From: JANNMJ01 sp031426455
GTDB taxonomy: Bacteria > Bacteroidota > Bacteroidia > Cytophagales > Hymenobacteraceae
NCBI GenBank assembly: GCA_031426455.1
Contig: JANPLI010000066.1
Coordinates: 1-24,111 of the forward strand
DNA length: 24,111 nucleotides
Direction: 5' to 3'
Positions 22,617 to 24,111 of the stretch are shown here, one piece after another (positions within the stretch are counted from its first letter, which is position 1; the number at the start of each line of letters is the position of its first letter). The notes beneath the pieces were generated by a model. The model ran no database searches. It was not told the DNA's origin and saw nothing but the letters and a program-made list of their open reading frames with translations. Made by a program: the position numbers and the translations under genes.

Positions 22617-23786
22617 ATGAAAAAGATCGGCATTCTGTTCGGCCAGGAAAACACCTTTCCGCAGGCGTTCATCGACCGGATTAATTCCAAAAACATCCCC
22701 GGCATCGTGGCCGAGGCCGTCACGATCGACAAAGTGATGCAGGGCGAAGCTTCGGGCTACGCCGTGATCATCGACCGGATCTCGCAGGACGTCCCCTTCT
22801 ACCGGGGCTTCCTGAAAAACGCCGCCATCTGCGGCACAGCGGTGCTGAACAACCCGTTCTGGTGGTCGGCCGACGAGAAATTCTTCAACAACGCCCTGGC
22901 CGTGAAGCTGGGCGTGCCGGTGCCGAAGACGGCCCTGCTGCCGTCGTTCGAACACCCCACCGACACGAACGCGAACTCGTTCCGCAACCTGAAGTTCCCG
23001 ATGGCCTGGGAGAAAATCTTCGAGTACACCGGCTGGCCCGCTTATATGAAACCGTTCGAAGGCGGCGGCTGGAAGAACGTTTACAAGCTCAATAACCTCG
23101 AAGATTTCTACCGCGCCCACGGCGAAACGCATCAGTTAGTGATGATGCTGCAGGAGGAAATCCAGTTCACGTCGTACTACCGCTGCTACTGCATCGGCCA
23201 GCGCGATGTGCTGATTATGCCCTACGAGCCGCGCAACCCGCATCATCTGCGGTACCAGGCGTCGTTCAACGATTCGCCGGAACTGCTGGCCCGCATCGAG
23301 CGCCACGTCCGCGAGCTGAACGTGGCCCTGGGCTACGACTTCAACACCGTCGAATTCGCCGTACGCGACGGCGTGCCTTACGCCATCGACTTCTGCAACC
23401 CCGCCCCAGATGCCGACGTGAACTCCGTAGGCGAAGAAAACTTCAACTGGGTGGTGGAAGCCGCCGCCAATATGGCTATTCGCCGTGCCCAGGCACAGGT
23501 CGATGGCCAGGACAACCTGACCTGGGGCACCTTCGTGCGCTCGGCTGTCGCCAACCAGACGCTGACGCCTTCCGTGGAAGCCACCGGCCCGAACGCGCTG
23601 GGCGCAACGGCCCCCAAAGCCGCTGCTAAAACAGCCGCCCCAAAAGCAGCTGCGTCGAAAGCCGCTGCGCCGAAAGTAACCGCCCCGAAGGCCGCCGCCC
23701 CGAAAGCGGCTGCTCCCAAAGCAGAGAAAGCGGCCGTGGCCAGCGCCCCGGCTAAAAAAGCGGCCACCAAAAAAGCCGGGGCATAA
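22617..23786 (+). CDS. ATP-grasp ligase-like protein with Ala/Lys/Pro-rich C-terminal tail
   Basis: 389 residues from the ATG at 22617. Residues 1-315 look like an ATP-grasp carboxylate ligase: 'FFNNALAVKLGVPVPKT' (88-104), the nucleotide-loop segment 'YMKPFEGGGWKNVYKL' (143-158), the hinge 'LQEEI' (178-182), and the metal-binding block 'TVEFAVRDGVPYAIDFCNPAPDAD' with E246, D258 and N261. These enzymes join a carboxylate to an amine through an acyl-phosphate; substrate unknown. Residues about 322-389 form a repetitive 'APKAA'-type tail with many Lys and almost no other residues, like histone H1 tails. No signal peptide. It follows the esterase and is ended by a perfect palindromic terminator. 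An alternative is an ATP-dependent binding protein without ligase activity; the metal ligands argue against this. Confidence 0.8.
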   Translation: MKKIGILFGQENTFPQAFIDRINSKNIPGIVAEAVTIDKVMQGEASGYAVIIDRISQDVPFYRGFLKNAAICGTAVLNNPFWWSADEKFFNNALAVKLGVPVPKTALLPSFEHPTDTNANSFRNLKFPMAWEKIFEYTGWPAYMKPFEGGGWKNVYKLNNLEDFYRAHGETHQLVMMLQEEIQFTSYYRCYCIGQRDVLIMPYEPRNPHHLRYQASFNDSPELLARIERHVRELNVALGYDFNTVEFAVRDGVPYAIDFCNPAPDADVNSVGEENFNWVVEAAANMAIRRAQAQVDGQDNLTWGTFVRSAVANQTLTPSVEATGPNALGATAPKAAAKTAAPKAAASKAAAPKVTAPKAAAPKAAAPKAEKAAVASAPAKKAATKKAGA

Positions 23787-23816
23787 ACCCACCTGCCCGG
23801 CAGGGCCTTTTTAACT

Positions 23817-23854
23817 AAAACGCCCCGCGTCGAAGCTTCGACGCGGGGCGTTTT
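23817..23854. terminator. Bidirectional terminator, 38-bp perfect palindrome
   Basis: The 38 bases are identical to their own reverse complement: AAAACGCCCCGCGTCGAAG followed by its exact complement, ending in TTTT. The stem is bounded by A4 and T4, so it should terminate the ATP-grasp transcript and the opposing gene that ends at 23991. A smaller CCTGC/GCAGG hairpin with five T lies just before it (about 23791-23813). Confidence 0.85.
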
Positions 23855-23990
23855 GCGTGTGGAAGTAGCGGGCCGCAAGGTGTTGATTATCCTGCATTTG
23901 GCTTGCGACTTTTCAGCTGTCTATCAGCGGATTGGCTTACAGCTTGCAGCTGAAAGCTTACAGCTGGCCGCTTAACTCTACTTTGGCAAT
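23855..23990. other. Intergenic spacer with GCTTACAGCT repeats
   Basis: No gene is seen between the palindrome and the minus-strand stop. GCTTACAGCT occurs at 23935-23944 and 23956-23965, with related CAGCTG pieces at 23914, 23947 and 23961. It is a third family of short intergenic repeats in this window. Confidence 0.55.
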
Positions 23991-24111
23991 TCAGGTGGGG
24001 GCATTTCGGCGCTGATCTGGACGCTGTAAGTACTTGGTTCGCTTGATGATGGCCGCTTGCAGCGCGTCGTTCTGGTCGAGTTTGTTGCGGAGTTTTCGCG
24101 CCAACAGGAGC
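23991..24111 (-). CDS. C-terminal end of an unidentified gene (partial)
   Basis: The minus strand is open from the window edge to a TGA at 23993-23991 and encodes 39 residues, beginning 'LLLARKLRNKLDQNDALQAA' and ending 'RPDQRRNAPT'. The Lys/Arg/Asp-rich helical character and the convergent arrangement against the palindromic terminator suggest a real gene end. The family is not recognised, and a chance open frame cannot be excluded over this length. Confidence 0.45.
   Translation of the reverse strand, partial: LLLARKLRNKLDQNDALQAAIIKRTKYLQRPDQRRNAPT

Overview
The window looks like chromosomal DNA of a GC-rich member of the Bacteroidota, most likely a Cytophagales bacterium close to Hymenobacter. 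This rests on the SusC/SusD pair, type IX secretion tails on two large surface proteins, FecR/STN signalling parts, Bacteroidota-type promoter boxes (TTG, about 21 nt, TAnnTTTG) and almost no Shine-Dalgarno sequences. The genus is an inference from composition and gene style, not a database match.

Positions 1-13240 are a polysaccharide utilisation locus, all on the + strand. It starts inside the last codons of a FecR-type anti-sigma factor. Then come a SusC-like TonB-dependent transporter with an STN signalling domain, its SusD-like lipoprotein, a PKD-containing lipoprotein in the SusE position, a GH16 endo-glucanase lipoprotein with a laminarinase-type catalytic motif, and a secreted protein with three copies of a beta-rich module and a type IX sorting tail. 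A strong terminator follows (9430-9476). Behind it are a FucP/GluP-type sugar permease and a GH3 exo-beta-glucosidase. The inferred flow is: GH16 cuts a beta-1,3 (or mixed-linkage) glucan at the surface, SusC/D and the accessory binders capture and import oligomers, GH3 trims them to glucose in the periplasm, and the permease takes the sugar into the cytoplasm.

Positions 13241-14600 are a graveyard of mobile-element pieces: an IS3-type OrfA remnant (+), an IS3-type OrfB remnant (-), an IS630-like fragment (-) and a tyrosine-recombinase remnant (-). All are broken by frameshifts or stops. They lie directly beyond the 3' end of a tRNA-Ser(CGA) gene (complement 14601-14687), which has its own promoter and terminator.

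Positions 14791-17479 hold a minus-strand housekeeping cluster: mltG (endolytic transglycosylase), a hot-dog thioesterase and a YihY/BrkB-family membrane protein. The gaps between them are filled with degenerate short repeats of the ACTCAATC/ACTCAGTC type.

Positions 17713-20865 encode a 1050-residue secreted protein with Calx-beta domains and two almost identical 209-residue modules, ending in a type IX sorting tail. A terminator separates it from a Sua5/YciO-type gene (21061-21687). Next are an alpha/beta-hydrolase esterase and an ATP-grasp ligase-like protein with an Ala/Lys/Pro-rich tail resembling histone H1. This two-gene unit is the least explained part of the window. A 38-bp perfect palindrome closes it, and the window ends in the tail of an unidentified minus-strand gene.
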